Shown here: in pieces, positions 27,086 through 41,805 of the stretch
Position numbering within the stretch: the first letter of the stretch is position 1
How the letters are laid out: each line of letters begins with the position of its first letter
DNA from: Flaccisagitta enflata
Taxonomy: Eukaryota; Chaetognatha; Sagittoidea; Aphragmophora
NCBI GenBank assembly: GCA_965153355.1
Contig: OZ231128.1
Coordinates: 15,500,001 to 15,564,000 of the forward strand
Direction: 5' to 3'
Length of the DNA: 64,000 nucleotides
Notes under the pieces: generated by a model
Told to the model about the DNA's origin: nothing
What the model saw: only the letters and a program-made list of their open reading frames with translations
Database searches by the model: none
Position numbers and translations under genes: made by a program

Positions 27086-27267
27086 TTCTCTCTTTGCCAC
27101 CCGATTGTTGTCCAATGAGTCAGCGAGTTAAAATTGGCCTCACCAATCAACGGTCAAATTTTGTGTATGCGATGTCGTGTGCAGCAACTTGCTTAGTAGT
27201 ACGACCACAACGGTCTCGTTTATTGCACTTAAGTCTTTGATAAAAGATACTGAGCAGTCAGAAAGTC

Positions 27268-27383
<116 letters not shown>

Positions 27384-27399
27384 TAAGAATGTACCCCAC

Positions 27400-27546
27400 T
27401 CAAGTCCGATCTGAAGTAACTGGGAGAACCACTCTAGACCGAATGGGTAGTTGAGTTACCAAACCACTCTAGTCCGATTCTGACTTGAGTGGATTGAGAC
27501 TTTACTGGCCTTATTTTGAAAATTGGATTCGGACTAGAGTGGTTCC
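27400..27546. repeat. Inverted repeat unit ACTCTAGTCCGA
   Basis: AACCACTCTAGTCCGATTC (27469) and GGATTCGGACTAGAGTGGTT (27526) are inverted copies. A third, AACCACTCTAGACCGAAT, lies at 27428. It abuts the 3' end of the LINE-like frame and may be the element's 3' tail. Confidence 0.6.
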
Positions 27547-28043
27547 CCCTTTCCATATCCCAAATCCCAGATTTTGAGAATGACTTGAGCTACTTCAAGA
27601 ACTTTGTCTATGTCTACTGAGTAAATTTGTTTCAAATCAATTTTTTCATCTACTTCATACAGGTTAATTTCTTTATACTTTACACAGTAGTTTATACGGT
27701 GGCTTTCATCATCTATCACAGAACACTCAGGGCAAATCTTATTCCCATTGCCACATGAAAAATTGGCATTGCAACTCAACATCCCATAGCGACCCATAAT
27801 TACTGCTCTTGTTATTACTACTGAACCATAGTTCATTATCTCTAAAGGTTTTCGTTGATAGTCAGTGTCATTTATTGTCTGCAGGATTGTTTGAGTTTTT
27901 GTCTTGAGTTTTGACACTCCCCGCTCTTTGATGTGCAACTCTTGTTTGAGCCGCTCTCTGTTGGCGTATCGTTGCCCCGAATTCTGTGCCTTGAGATGTA
28001 CCATTTTTGCCTTTTTAGTGATGTCCAGAATTCTGGGCCCCAA
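27534..28043 (-). pseudogene. C-terminal fragment of a non-LTR (LINE-like) retrotransposon ORF
   Basis: A 169-codon frame, Lys-rich at the start, then a block reading YGSVVITRAVIMGRYGML and a zinc-finger-like CPECSVIDDESHRINYC (C-x2-C-x7-H-x4-C) at about residues 123-139, then an acidic tail with helical character. A CPxC..E/D..H...C finger after the reverse transcriptase is typical of the C terminus of many LINE ORF2 proteins, where it is thought to help bind RNA or target DNA. No RT motifs are present upstream, so this would be a 5'-truncated copy, as LINEs often are. The stop lies next to an inverted repeat. It could alternatively be a piece of an unknown host gene. The assignment rests on the finger spacing only. 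Confidence 0.4.
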
Positions 28044-28066
28044 GAAAATGCATTATCATATTTTCC

Positions 28067-28104
<38 letters not shown>

Positions 28105-28190
28105 ATAAGAGAAACAAGGCCTAGACACATAACCTCCCCAGTTGCGTGCAGGTGGATAAGAGATCATTAGATCATTAAAAAAAAAACTTA
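28044..28190. mobile_element. (CT)n and D-like 5' fragment
   Basis: Short CT run 28072-28100, then ACAAGGCCTAGACACATAAC and CCAGTTGCGTGCAGGTGG, a diverged 5' end of a hairpin element. Confidence 0.4.
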
Positions 28191-29328
28191 GTTTAAGGAT
28201 GGAAGCGTTTTTTTACTACTTCATTTAAACTCATGCTCATCTGAAATAATGAACCTCACTCTTTTAATTGATTTATTTACTTTTTTCTATTATTGGTTCT
28301 GGCTTTGGAATACTAAAAATACTTGTTTGAATGAGCTATCCAAAAGAATTCTAGTTGAGCATTTTTTTATCTCTTTAGCCTGTGGCGTGACATATTTTTC
28401 TCAGCTCAGAAGAAGAAAAAAGGTAAGTTTGAAAGAAAAATCTAATCTTGGTAAAGCTAAGACAATATGAGCTTCACCTATGCAACGAGTGTTCTGAGGT
28501 TTCTCCTATGATTAGAACACAAGTGGTATGGAAGCTTTTTTCCACTACAACACTTGCAATTGTAAAAGTCTTAGTTTTAAGATGGAAGCTCATGCTTATG
28601 CTTACTACTAGATGAAAAGTGACAGAGAAGCTTTTTTTAATACAAACACTTGCAAAGGATAATAAGGACAAGAATCAACAGTCAATATTATTCAGCAGAT
28701 TTAAAGAGAGAAAAATTAGTTTTAGGATTGAAGCCTTTTTCTACTACTTCACTCCAGCTCATCAGCTTAGTAAAAGTCAAAGATTTGAGGAAGAAGGAAA
28801 TCTACTATTCAGTTGTTGTAAATAGTAACAGTTTGCTACACTTTTTTTTTTATAAGAGACCAGTTTATAAGAGACATGAGCCTGAGATTTGCCGAAATTT
28901 TAAGAACAAAATAAGAGAATGCCCAGGCTGAGATTTAGCTTCGGCCATTTTTGAAAACAATTTTATTCAAGTTTCTTTTCTAAAAAAGGAATTTAATTCA
29001 AATTTTTCAGAAATATAGGTTATTTATCTTTAAGAATCACTTTTTTTTTTTAGGTTGTTACTAAAATCAGGCATTATCTAAAAAAAAAATATAACAATAA
29101 TCAAGTTTAAGATACATCTGCTCTAAATAAGGTATTTTTATACAATTTAGACATTCATGAACATCGACCAAATTAAGAACACTTTAAGAGAATTTCAGGC
29201 TGAAAACAGACAAAAATTTAAGAACACTCAGGCTGAGTTAAAAAAAGCTGTCTCTTATAAAAAAAAAAAGTGTATGTTAAAGTTAAATGAGGCTGGATAC
29301 ACAGCACCCCAGCTGTTGACAGTTGAGC

Positions 29329-29330
<2 letters not shown>
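28191..29330. other. AT-rich region with weak internal repeats, no gene
   Basis: The phrase TTAGTTTTARGATKGAAGC followed by TTTTTCTACTAC recurs at 28189, 28505-28590 and 28718, suggesting an old tandem repeat. ATGAGGCTGGATACACAGCA at 29287 is a D-like 5' end cut by the next GA array. The open frames are short and Lys/Phe-rich. Confidence 0.45.
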
Positions 29331-30484
<1,154 letters not shown>

Positions 30485-30696
30485 AAAATCTCGTTACTCA
30501 GATTTTTCTAAGTCGCGTTACTTAGAATTTGGCATTTTTCTCATAACTTAGATTCTATGTTATGAGAATTTGACAAATTTGTTTTTTCTCATAACTCAGA
30601 TTGTCTGTCTTTCTATTTTTTTCTCATAACTCAGATTTTTCTCTAAATTCAGTGTTTTTGTCGCTCTGTCATTCTTCCTCTCTCTTTTCTCTCTCT

Positions 30697-30734
<38 letters not shown>

Positions 30735-30741
30735 CTTCCCC

Positions 30742-30868
<127 letters not shown>

Positions 30869-31449
30869 TACGTGTGTTTGGTTGTGTGTAAATTTTTGTC
30901 TCTTTTTGTTTTGTTTTTTTGCTCCATTGATTGACAGTCTTACGATACGCTGGCAAGTCATCCAAGCAGGCCCGGCCAGAGAAATGGTGGACCCCTCTGC
31001 TGGCTCCCTTGGTTGGGCTCCCTTCCCCCTTCAACACCCTCCATTACTCCTAATATTTCATCTTTTGCAATATTTTTTTACTGCCTTAAAGTTTGTTCCA
31101 GTGCCTCCAGAACTTTTAACTTGGATATCATTTTCCTTTTTTTCCCTTCCTTATCTTATTTTGTCTTTATTTCCTTTTTTTTCTTCTTCTTTTTTTCTTT
31201 TCTGTTTTTTTCTTTTTCCTTTTTTTTTTTTTCCTTTTTTCCTTTTTCTTTTCCTTTTTTTTCTTTTTTCTTTTTTCCCTTTTTTTTCCTTTTTTTTTCT
31301 TTTTTCTTGTATGAAGATAATCTGGGAAGTTATGGTTGCTCACAAGATACAAACAAAGAATCTTATGGATCAAATTGATGGCGAAGGTCACTGGGGCATT
31401 TGTACAGGAGCTATGAGCTCAAAATGCTCAAAGAAACTGAAAAAACAAA

Positions 31450-31530
31450 AAGGGGACCGACCAACCAACCAACCAACCAACCAACAGACAGACGGACAAA
31501 GCAGAGTGTAGAGTCGTGTATCACGCAACT
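31450..31530 (+). mobile_element. Hairpin element D, hairpin end only
   Basis: GACCAACC repeats, GACAAAGCAGAGTGTAG and hairpin AGTCGTG-TAT-CACGCAACT (31512-31530). Confidence 0.6.
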
Positions 31531-31905
31531 GTTACATTCTTTCTCAATAAAAGCCAAATGCAAACTGCATGTATGTATGCTTACAAAAAGTTTTCTTGTA
31601 GCAATGTCACTGCAATGCATCAGTCTGTGGTATTTGGTAGAAAAATTTATGCTATGTGTCCATTCTATGTACTCCAAAATTACAAAATTGTGATTTTACC
31701 TGGGATGATAGAGCCAAGCTATTGGTGACAGTGGGTCAATGAGCTAGTTGTTGGCTCCATCAGGAATACTAATCAATTGACCATTGGGGCATAAGGGGGA
31801 TTTTTGTACGACAGAATTCTACCTCCCAAGAAAAATAATTTTTTTTTATTTTGCTATTTTGCATAAGTGCAGAGAAGAGAATGAGAGAAAGAAAGAGAGA
31901 GCAAA

Positions 31906-32395
<490 letters not shown>

Positions 32396-32398
<3 letters not shown>

Positions 32399-32754
32399 TT
32401 GCACAGACAGGCAATGCAGAAAAAGACAAACAAATACAGACAGAGACAGAGAGACATAATGATATCTATTTTTTGTTCCTCATCTTGTCTCAACGGGAAA
32501 ATCATGTATTTTTGCTTTTTCGCCTCGAGAAATGAAACAAGGGCGCGACAATCAAACAACTTTTTCTCAATTTTTTTATTCTTTTTGTTCTTTTTTTTTT
32601 TCTTTTAAAAGAAATCGCAGATTCCGGAATTTTCTTCTTCTTTTCTTTTTCTTTTTTTTTCGCCCGCGCGAACGGAATCTTTTTAATCTTTCGCTTCCGA
32701 GAATTTTCAAGGGAAATCTTTTCCACTCCAAAATTTGTTAATAGAAAAACATAA
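32396..32754. other. No gene seen
   Basis: Spacer with T-rich runs. Confidence 0.6.
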
Positions 32755-33560
32755 AGAAGAAGAAGAAGAAGAAGAAGAAGAAGAAGAAGAAGAAGAAGAT
32801 GAAGAAGAAGAAGAAGAAGAAGAAGAAGAAGAAGAAGAAGAAGAAGAAGAAGAAGAAGAAAAAGAAGCAGACAAAGATAAAGAAGGAGAAAAAGAAGGAG
32901 AAAAAAAACGAAAACAAAACAAAAACAAGAACACAGGAAAGCAAAAAACGAAGGAAAAAAAATTAACAGAAACAAAAAAGAAAAAAGAAAAAAAGGGAGG
33001 AAAAGAAAAAAAGACAAAAGAAATGAGGGGAAAAAAGACCAAAAAAAAAAGGAAAAGAGAAAGAAAAAGAGAGAAAAAAAAAGAAAAAATAAAAGAAAAA
33101 GAGAGAAAAAAAAAGAAAAAATGAAAAAATGAAAAAATGAAAAATGAAAAATGAAAAATGAAAAATGAAAAATGAAAAATGAAAAATGAAAAATGAAAAA
33201 TGAAAAATGAAAAATGAAAAATGAAAAATGAAAAGTGAAAAGTGAAAAGTGAATAATGAAAAATGAGAAATGAAAATTGAAAAATGAAAAATGAAAAATG
33301 AAAAAATGAAAAAATGAAATAATAAAAAAATGAAAAAAATGAAAAAAATGAAAATGTGAAAAATTGAAACATTGAAAAATTGAAAAAATGAAAAAAATTG
33401 ATAGAAAGAAAAACAGAAAAGAAGAAAAAAAAAGGAAAAAAAAGGAAAAAAAAAAGAAAAAAAGAAAGAAAGAAAAAAAGAAAAAAAAAGAACAAAGGGA
33501 AAAAGGAACCTAGATAAAGGAAAGAAAGACCTCAAAAAATAGAAAAGTTAAAAGAAAAAA
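32755..33560. repeat. Purine tract of about 800 bp: (GAA)n, GA-rich, (AAAAATG)n
   Basis: GAA units 32755-32864, mixed A/G to 33115, AAAAATG heptamers 33118-33310, then A-rich to 33540. Very few pyrimidines on this strand outside the T of ATG units. Confidence 0.95.
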
Positions 33561-33705
33561 AAAGAATTGGGAGGCAATGTTTGTTTCCGGTCTTCAGACG
33601 AGGAATGAAGCGACGACGTCGACGATGCGCGCGCGCGCGTGTGCTGGTGCTCCGATCACGTGATCACATTGCCTGGGCGCGTTTCGCGTGAGAGAGAGAG
33701 AGAGA

Positions 33706-33794
<89 letters not shown>
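33561..33794. repeat. Small CpG-rich block then (GA)n
   Basis: 33590-33680 is locally GC/CpG-rich, with an alternating CG run (33630-33640) and the palindrome GATCACGTGATC (33654). GA array 33688-33794 follows. Nothing downstream supports a promoter call. Confidence 0.6.
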
Positions 33795-33796
<2 letters not shown>

Positions 33797-34394
33797 AGGG
33801 GCATGAAGCAGCGCATGTGGGAGAATGAGGGATGGGGAAAAGCATAAAAGCCATCTGAGAAAAATGAAATAAAAAGAATTGAGTGAATAAGTGGAATGAT
33901 GTGAGAATGCCGTATCCACTGTTTTGGGTGGAAATTTTTAGTATTCAATTCAGTTATGAACCAACGGGCAGACGAACGGGTCCAATGATCACTACCAAGG
34001 GCCGTATGAAAAAATAAAGACATGAATTTGGGATTTCCCCCCTTTCTCCATTTTTTCCTCCCAATTCGAAATTCAAACCATAATTCCAATCAAAGCAAAC
34101 CAGCAACTTTGTCAATCTATGTGTAGTGATCCAACAAAAGTTGCCAAAGTCAAAATATCTTTTTGATTTTCAAGCCACTTTGGCTTATTTTTTATCAATT
34201 GTAGCAGTCATATTTTGTTGAAGGCATCCTCAACTATCTTTCATGACACTGAAGTTCAAAGACACTTTAGCAAACTCACTATGGTAATTCAAAATTATTG
34301 ATTTTGCCAAAGATTTGTAAAGATTTCAAAAAATGTATATAAAAAAAAAGAGGCTTCTGTTTGATCATATTGATGACATTGAGATGAAATAGCT
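33795..34394. other. No gene seen
   Basis: AT-rich unique-looking sequence. Frames here are short and unrecognised. Confidence 0.55.
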
Positions 34395-34544
34395 GAAATA
34401 ACAATATCGTTGCGGGCGGGTGGGCAGGAACATCCAATCCCCATCCACACCCAACGGACGGACGGACAGACGGACGGGCGGACATATGGACGGACGGACG
34501 GACGGACGGACGGACGGACGGACGGACGGACGGACGGACGGACG

Positions 34545-34591
<47 letters not shown>

Positions 34592-34642
34592 GGACGGATG
34601 AACTGACAAAGCCTCTCATAGAGTTGCGTGTCCGCAACTAAA
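34395..34642 (+). mobile_element. Hairpin element, family B, full length with long GGAC array
   Basis: ACAATATCGTTGCGGGCGGG, TGGGCAGGAACATCC, about 20 GGAC units, about 11 CAGA units, GACAAAGCCTCTCATAG and perfect hairpin AGTTGCG-TGTC-CGCAACT (34622-34639), then AAAAA. Overlapping frames in three phases are repeat translations. Confidence 0.85.
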
Positions 34643-35950
<1,308 letters not shown>

Positions 35951-36004
35951 GTAGACGTCCATAAATACAGACGTGCAGATAGACCCACAATAAGTCCAAC
36001 CAGT

Positions 36005-36945
36005 CGCCCATTGGCAATAGAAGGTCAGCAATACCCATCGCCCTGCTTTGCATGATTGTGAATTGGAGTAGGGGAAAGCCGGGCACTGGTCCCGAAGGAG
36101 ACGAAGTCCTGTAGAACACGGGGATTTTCCTTCATTCATTTGTCATTCGTTCTTCTATCCATCTTTGAATTAAGGCTAGAGAAGGCGGATTTGAAGCCCG
36201 ATAGGGATGAAAACAGGCCTGAGAGGACTTATTAGAGGTCTGAGGACTGATTCGTGGCCTGAGAGGGCTCATTTGAGGCCTCTGGATTGATTTGAGGTTT
36301 GGGGGCTGATTTGAGGTCCAAAATGGCTGATTTGAACCTGAAAGGCCTTCAAGTTTAACGGCGGATTTGAAGCCTAAGAAGCCTGATCAGAGGACCTAGT
36401 TTGAGCCCTAAGGGGCCTGATTTGAGGCCTGAGAGGCCTGATTTAAGGCCTTATAGGCTTCACAGGGCGGGGGACGAACGGACGGACGAACGGACGGATG
36501 GACAAATGGACGGACAAACAAACGAACTTCGTCCCCTATGGACCGCTGCCCAAAAATCGGCGGACGGACAAAATGACTCCTAAAACATGCAAAAGAACAA
36601 ACAAATTTATAGGGGCAGGAGGAATCTTGGAAAAGAAGAGAAGTGAAAGGGAAAACCATGATAAGATGAAGCTCATGAAGGGGCTAAAAGACCATCAATA
36701 ATTGAAAACGAATACAGATGTAAGCAGAAGCCTTCTCAATCTATTTTGGCTTCTTCCGGGGGGAAACGAAAATTGTCCTCACTCGAAAAACGCTTAAAAA
36801 CGTCCATCGATGTCCATCAATGTCCATCAATGTCCATTGATGTTCAATTTTGTCAGAGGATGTCCGTTGATATCCATAGGCCAGAGCCAATTTGGGCAAT
36901 GGAAAAAAACAATTTTCAGGTTCCATTTGTATGATGAAAAAGACA
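36005..36945 (-). repeat. Dispersed repeat R3, copy B, carrying complete FB10
   Basis: Reverse complement of 13440-14310. Here the fold-back is complete: head GGGCACTGGTCCCGAAGG (36082), GTCCTGTAGAACACGGGG, units related to GGCCTGAGAGGGCTGATTTGA (36170-36470), a GGAC run, and right head CTTCGTCCCC..CCGCTGCCC ending 36556. The rest of R3 follows, including the GTCCATCRATGT minisatellite (36800-36865). The 5S-like module is at 36010-36060. Confidence 0.75.
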
Positions 36946-36951
36946 ACAAGT

Positions 36952-37382
36952 CATCCAAGGATTGCACGTGGTCAGCGGTACCCGATGCCCTGCTTGAAGT
37001 GATAGCTGAAGAAGTGGAGTGAAAGCAGGGCAGCGGCCCCAAAGGACCGATGTCCTGTAGGACACAGGGGTGAATTTCCATATGTCCTGAGAGGGCGTAT
37101 TCGAGGTCTTTGGAACAATTTTCCACAATATTCAATGGGAGTTATGCATTTTTTCAATTTCTCATCAATTTGCCATGTTATTCAAAAAGAAATCCACAGT
37201 TTTTTTTATTTTCTATCAATTACCAATGTTATTCAATGGGAAGTTTGCATTTTATCAATTTCCATGTTATTCAATAGGGATTGAGACTTGAGAATCTTTG
37301 GGGGGGGGGCGGACAGACGTATGGACATATAGAAATTCACCCCTGTGTCCTACAGGACATCGGCCCTTTGGGACGGCTGCCC
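36952..37382. mobile_element. Fold-back element FB6 with leading module
   Basis: Module ATCCAAGGATTGCACGTGG, CAGCGGTACCCGATGCCC, then head GGGCAGCGGCCCC (37028), TGTCCTGTAGGACACAGGGG, core units around TTATTCAATGGGAAG, a G run, and mirror end CCTGTGTCCTACAGGACAT with GGGACGGCTGCCC at 37382. Confidence 0.8.
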
Positions 37383-37765
37383 AAAAAGAACAACAGAAAG
37401 AAAGGCAAAAAACAACAACTAGATCTTAACGAAAAAAAAAAAAAAAAAAGGAAGTAAAAAAGAAAAAAGAATTGGGAGGCTATGTTTGTTGGCCAGTCTT
37501 TGCTCAATCAACTTGCGAAATGAACTTTATCTTGTGACCATGGTAAAAATATCCCTCATAACTACGGCCCAAATTGCTCCTGATGGATCGATGGATGATG
37601 TCCTAAGATGTCCACAGATGTCCTCTGATGTTTGCAAATGTTCACTGACATCCATAAATATTTGGAGATCACCTGAGTTTCCCAAGGCTCTTCTTCTAAA
37701 CGCTGTACGTGCTCTACATTACAATCTGGTGACCTACTTTAAAAGTGTCCACTTCTCATTGCCAG

Positions 37766-37767
<2 letters not shown>
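37383..37767. other. Spacer with a GATGTCC minisatellite, no gene
   Basis: 37575-37670 has irregular 12-13-bp GATGTCC units like those in R3. AATTGGGAGGCTATGTTTGTT (37469) resembles 33567. Confidence 0.5.
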
Positions 37768-37824
<57 letters not shown>

Positions 37825-37930
37825 CCTGACGTACTGTCTGTGACCCACCAACCGATTGACCAACCGATCAACCCATCGACCGACGGACAGACAAAGCGGG
37901 GTATAGAGTCGCAAAGCATGCGGCTAAAAA
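37768..37930 (+). mobile_element. (CT)n joined to a D hairpin end
   Basis: CT 37768-37820, then GACCAACCGATC-type repeats, GACAAAGCGGGGTATAG and hairpin AGTCGC-AAAGCAT-GCGGCT (37907-37925), then AAAAA. Confidence 0.6.
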
Positions 37931-37992
37931 CAGACCGTTCACTCAATTTCTGTGCTAATCAAAAACAAAAACTGTCAAACTTATTCATTTTT

Positions 37993-38678
37993 AGATGCGT
38001 TCTCGCATCTCTATAAGAGGGTCTGTCCGTCCGTCCATTTGTCCGTCCTTCCCTATGTCCATTACCCAGTTTCCAAAAATCCCACTAACCATCTCAAATC
38101 ATTCATCAACCACCTCCAATCATTCTTAGATGCGTCCTCGCATCTTTGGAGTTGCGCCACTTTGATCACTGTGTGGATGCCCCTGTCCCCCCCCCCCGTC
38201 CCTCCCGCCTCCGGAATTCAATTTTTCTCAAAAGATTCCAAAAACTAATGAAAGTTATGCCACTGCTCTCAGTGTGTATTAAGCTACTTATGTTATGGAA
38301 AAATATTCTATTCATAACACCTCCTTGAATGCGTGATGAGAAACGTCTAAGATAAGCACTGCAGTATGCAAAACTTATCAAAGCATTGATCTCATAGCTT
38401 TACCAAAAACATCTGTTGATCTTGCTTACTGCCAAAATACACATATGGAAGGTCCATCTGTAAGTTCAGTCATACTCCCTAAATTCTCTCTGCTCAGATC
38501 TTATGAAAGTTGAAACAACATTGCCCTTATAAAAGGAGGCCAGAATTCTCCAATATACAAAGGATGAAAGCCTTGCAGGCTTTCAATGGTGTTTACTCCG
38601 GATTGCTCACAACTATCCTTTAATAATGGCAAACAAAAAGCTTATAAGAGGACGCATCGTTGCCCTATCGGGCTTGTT
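37993..38678 (-). mobile_element. Hairpin element, family C, with duplicated hairpin unit
   Basis: Hairpin AGATGCG-TTCT-CGCATCT (37993-38010), CTATAAGAGGGTCTGTCCG, GTCC repeats; a second hairpin AGATGCG-TCCT-CGCATCT 135 bp further on (38128-38145). The opposite end is GAGGACGCATCGTTGCCC and TATCGGGCTTGTT (to 38678), which contains an inverted copy of the hairpin arm. Confidence 0.65.
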
Positions 38679-39540
38679 CAAATAAGTTTGATTATCTGCA
38701 ACCATAAAATGAAGTCAGAATGATGATTTTTATGGTTAATCAATTTCTTTGTTTGTACTCTTAATCTAATACATAAAACAATTCAATAGACACAAGAATT
38801 CTCTATATTCTGAAGGCGGAACTTAGCTAAAAATCTAGTATGAAATTGAAAACAGCTTAAATTTTGAATTCTAACTATAAGAAATACTATGAATTTTTAT
38901 ACAATTTTAAAAAATACACCTAAAAATTTGTTTTTTTTTTTTAAATTCGCCAAAACTATTTTCCAAATAAGAATTGTCAACCTGGAGCGTGCTTAGCAAT
39001 GTGCTTGAATTTCTGCAATAAACTTATTTTTTGATAAGAACGTCACTTTTTTGAAGGCTTCATATTCTTATTTTTGCGGCCAAATGAATCCTATTACATT
39101 TTTAGTGTTCCATATTTAAAATACAAAATAAACTATAGGAAACATTATAATCTAATATTACTTCTATACTAAATATATTTCTATTTAATACGGTTAAAAC
39201 AAATTTTAAACATTAAAATCTGGGGATGTTTTTGTAGTTTTTATACTAAAATTAAAAAATATTATCATGATTATACCAGAATTCAAGTCTTTATTGATGT
39301 TTTTCAAATATCACATAAAGCCAATTTTTTTACTCAAGATTTGAAGCCTCTGTATGTTTTTAAAATGTTCTTAATTTTGGGGCAATTCAAAGCCTTGATG
39401 TTCTGACAAACTATATTGGAGGCTGGGCGTGCTTATAAACATGTTGCTTTTTAAAAAAGAAGCGTACCATCTCGCTTTTTCTGTCGTAAGTTTTAAGTTA
39501 TTTTTTGCCCCATTTTTGAGGTTAAATCCTTTTCCTTTTT
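38679..39540. other. AT-rich unassigned region
   Basis: No repeat family or coding motif recognised in about 860 bp. Confidence 0.55.
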
Positions 39541-40070
39541 GGGCAGCGGCCCCTAAGGGCCGATGTCCTGTAGAGACCACAGGTGAATTTCCAGACATCC
39601 ATTGCATCCCGGCCACGTCAATGCTCCCAGGAGGCCTCTCAGGCCCCAAATCAGCCCCCTCAAGCCCAAAATTGGCCCTCTGAAACCCAAAATCAGCCCT
39701 CTCAGGCCCAAAACTCAACCCTCTCAGGCCCATAATCAGCCCTCTCAGGCCCAAAATCAGCCTCCTCAGACCAAAAAAGTCCTCTCAGGCCCAAAATCAG
39801 CCCCTCAGCTCCAAAATTAGCTCTCTTATACCCTCAATCAGCCTTGTCAGGCTAAAAATCAAGCATTTCAGGCCTGAAACCAGCCCTTTAAAACCTAGAA
39901 TCTGATCACTTGTGTCTCAATTCAGCCCTCAAAATAACCCTCTCAGGTCTCTACTCTTCCCTAATCCTTGATGCTATTCAACCCCTTGACCCCCAAATCA
40001 GCCCTTACATGCCTCATTACTGTGCTTCCAATCTGGCCTCTCAAGCCTCATATCTCACACAGGAGTATCT
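39541..40070. mobile_element. Fold-back element, left half only (FB7), long minisatellite
   Basis: Head GGGCAGCGGCCCCTAAGGG, GATGTCCTGTAGAGACC, GGTGAATTTCC, then about 20 units related to CTCTCAGGCCCAAAATCAGCC (21 bp) decaying towards 40060. No right head. Confidence 0.7.
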
Positions 40071-40748
40071 TTTATGAGACTGCATTCAGTGGTTGCGATA
40101 TGACAATTTTGAAACCTATCATTTTATGAAAGTTGGGTCTCGTAGTAGTTGATAGGTCATGATTTTATTCTATACGGACTGATTTGAGTGGGTGAAAATG
40201 ATCTTTGATGTTTTACTCGGAATTTCAAATGCGTCCCTAACAGCCTTCCTGATATAGAAAAATTATGTGCGACTAGGTTTTAAGTTGTGACAGACCTGTC
40301 TTACGTCTCGCCGAGTTTCAGTGCTGTCGGCCCTGTGGTTGCTGAGATCTTGATTACCCCCATCAAGTGTAAACCAATCAAAATGTGAATGGTTGTGAAC
40401 GATGATTCCTTTTTTTTCGTAAGAAGTTACCCAGTCTCTTTAACATATTCTACGGACGAACATCACCTCACGTCGCATTGGTCATAATTGCACTTTTTTT
40501 TGTCTCTTTCATTCAGTCTGATGAACTCCGCGTAATTTCAAATTTAGTGTAAGCGAATGTATTATCAGCCTTATTTTTACTTGCCCTCTGCTTCGAATGA
40601 GAGGAATGACAAAAAATGATATCAAAGTCTCAAAGAAAGAGACACTGTAATATGGAAGATGTTATTTGTACTAGGAAAGATCGGGCATCGAAAATGATAG
40701 GGAATTTTTTTTATTCTTTTTTTTTGTGATTTAGGTAACAAGTTTTTT
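40071..40748. other. No gene seen
   Basis: AT-rich, unassigned. Confidence 0.55.
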
Positions 40749-41037
40749 AGATGCGTCCGTCAGGAACGCATCTCTATAAGAGGGTCTGACCGTCTGTCCA
40801 TCCATCGGCCAGTCGGTCCGTCCGTCCGTCCGTCTGTTCGTTACGCCTGTTCAAAAACCGCGTTTCTTGGCGGTTTTTGGCCACGGTGAGATCCTACACT
40901 GGAACAAATGATCAACCAACATGTTTGAGAGTCTTTTCACCCGTCTGTTCGTCCATCTGTCTCTCCATACATATGTCACATGATCAATACACGCTGCGAC
41001 ACAGCCCGGACGCATTGATGCCCGGTCGGGCTTGTTT
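40749..41037 (-). mobile_element. Hairpin element, family C
   Basis: Perfect 8-bp stem AGATGCGT..ACGCATCT with a 9-nt loop (40749-40773), CTATAAGAGGGTCTGACCG, GTCC repeats, internal inverted repeat AAAAACCGC..GCGGTTTTT (40853-40878), and far end GGACGCATTGATGCCC, GGTCGGGCTTGTTT. Confidence 0.75.
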
Positions 41038-41085
41038 TTAGCGGAAAGGGCTGCACAGGGAGTGGAGAACAGGGCCAGATACACG

Positions 41086-41175
41086 AGGTAAAACAAGGCC
41101 GGACACACGGCAATCTAGTCACAGACGGTTGCGTAAGAGTGGTAGTGCAAAAACCGCTCGCAAGTTTAAAAATAT
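41086..41175 (+). mobile_element. Hairpin element D, 5' part only
   Basis: AACAAGGCCGGACACACGGC, AGTCACAGACGGTTGCG, AAAAACCGCTCGCAAG. The core and hairpin are missing; R5 begins immediately. Confidence 0.65.
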
Positions 41176-41805
41176 AGCAGGGATGTATATAGTTCTATTA
41201 TCTTTGATTAATTTTCCCCCCCCCTGCCTTTGATTTTCTTCCCCGCGATGCGACGCGTTTTGAAATCTATGATTTTCCTCCCCAAATAGCAATAAAACAG
41301 TGGTTTTAAGGTTTAAACAGTGTTAAATTGTGTTTTACTAATCAGTTTTCATGATTTGGTACTGCCTTTTTTTTAAGTTTTATTTTCCCCAAATTTTCTT
41401 TTTCTCTTTTTTTTTCCCCCTCACATTTTTTTCCCCATCTCCAAACCCTTTTATTATTTGAAAATGTAGAACAATATACAGGCCTGGAATATAGTTCTAT
41501 GATCTTTGGATTATTTTCCCCCTGCCTTTGATTTTCTTCCCCGCGACGCGTCGTTGCGTTAAAAAATCTATGATTTTCTTGCCTATATTGTGTTTTCAAG
41601 GTTTAAATAGTGTTAAATTGTGTTTTTCTAATCAATTATTATGATTTGGTACTGCAAAAAGTTTTATTTTCCTTAAATTTCCTTTTTTTCTCTTTTTTTC
41701 CCCTTAAATTTTCTTCCTTAAAATTTTCTTCCTTATCTCCCTATTTGATTATTTCCCCCCCCCCACCAGGGGAGGGGGAATATAGAACTATTTACAGGCC
41801 TGTCG
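41176..41805. repeat. Repeat R5, two tandem copies (MITE-like)
   Basis: Each copy of about 300 bp starts TATAGTTCTATKATCTTTG, has CCTGCCTTTGATTTTCTTCC, CCGCGAYGCG, GTTAAATTGTGTTT and ATGATTTGGTACTGC, and ends with the mirror GTAGAAC/ATAGAACTA and ACAGGCCTG. An inverted copy is at 18730-18900. No ORF. Confidence 0.7.

Noticed and set aside
26544-27131. 195-aa frame with a poly-Gln tract
   Set aside because: It spans a GAAT array, the (CAA)n array and a family B element, so it is assembled from repeats.
32502-33535. Long frames in both strands of the purine tract (Lys/Glu or Phe/Ser rich)
   Set aside because: Composition artefact of an A/G-only strand.
34410-34641. CRISPR-like or tandem repeat protein at the GGAC array
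   Set aside because: No spacers; a 4-bp microsatellite forming the core of a hairpin element.
40851-41108. 85-aa frame with a hydrophobic start (LFYLVYLALFSTPCAALS)
   Set aside because: It lies wholly across hairpin element C2 and a D fragment and uses their repeat sequence.
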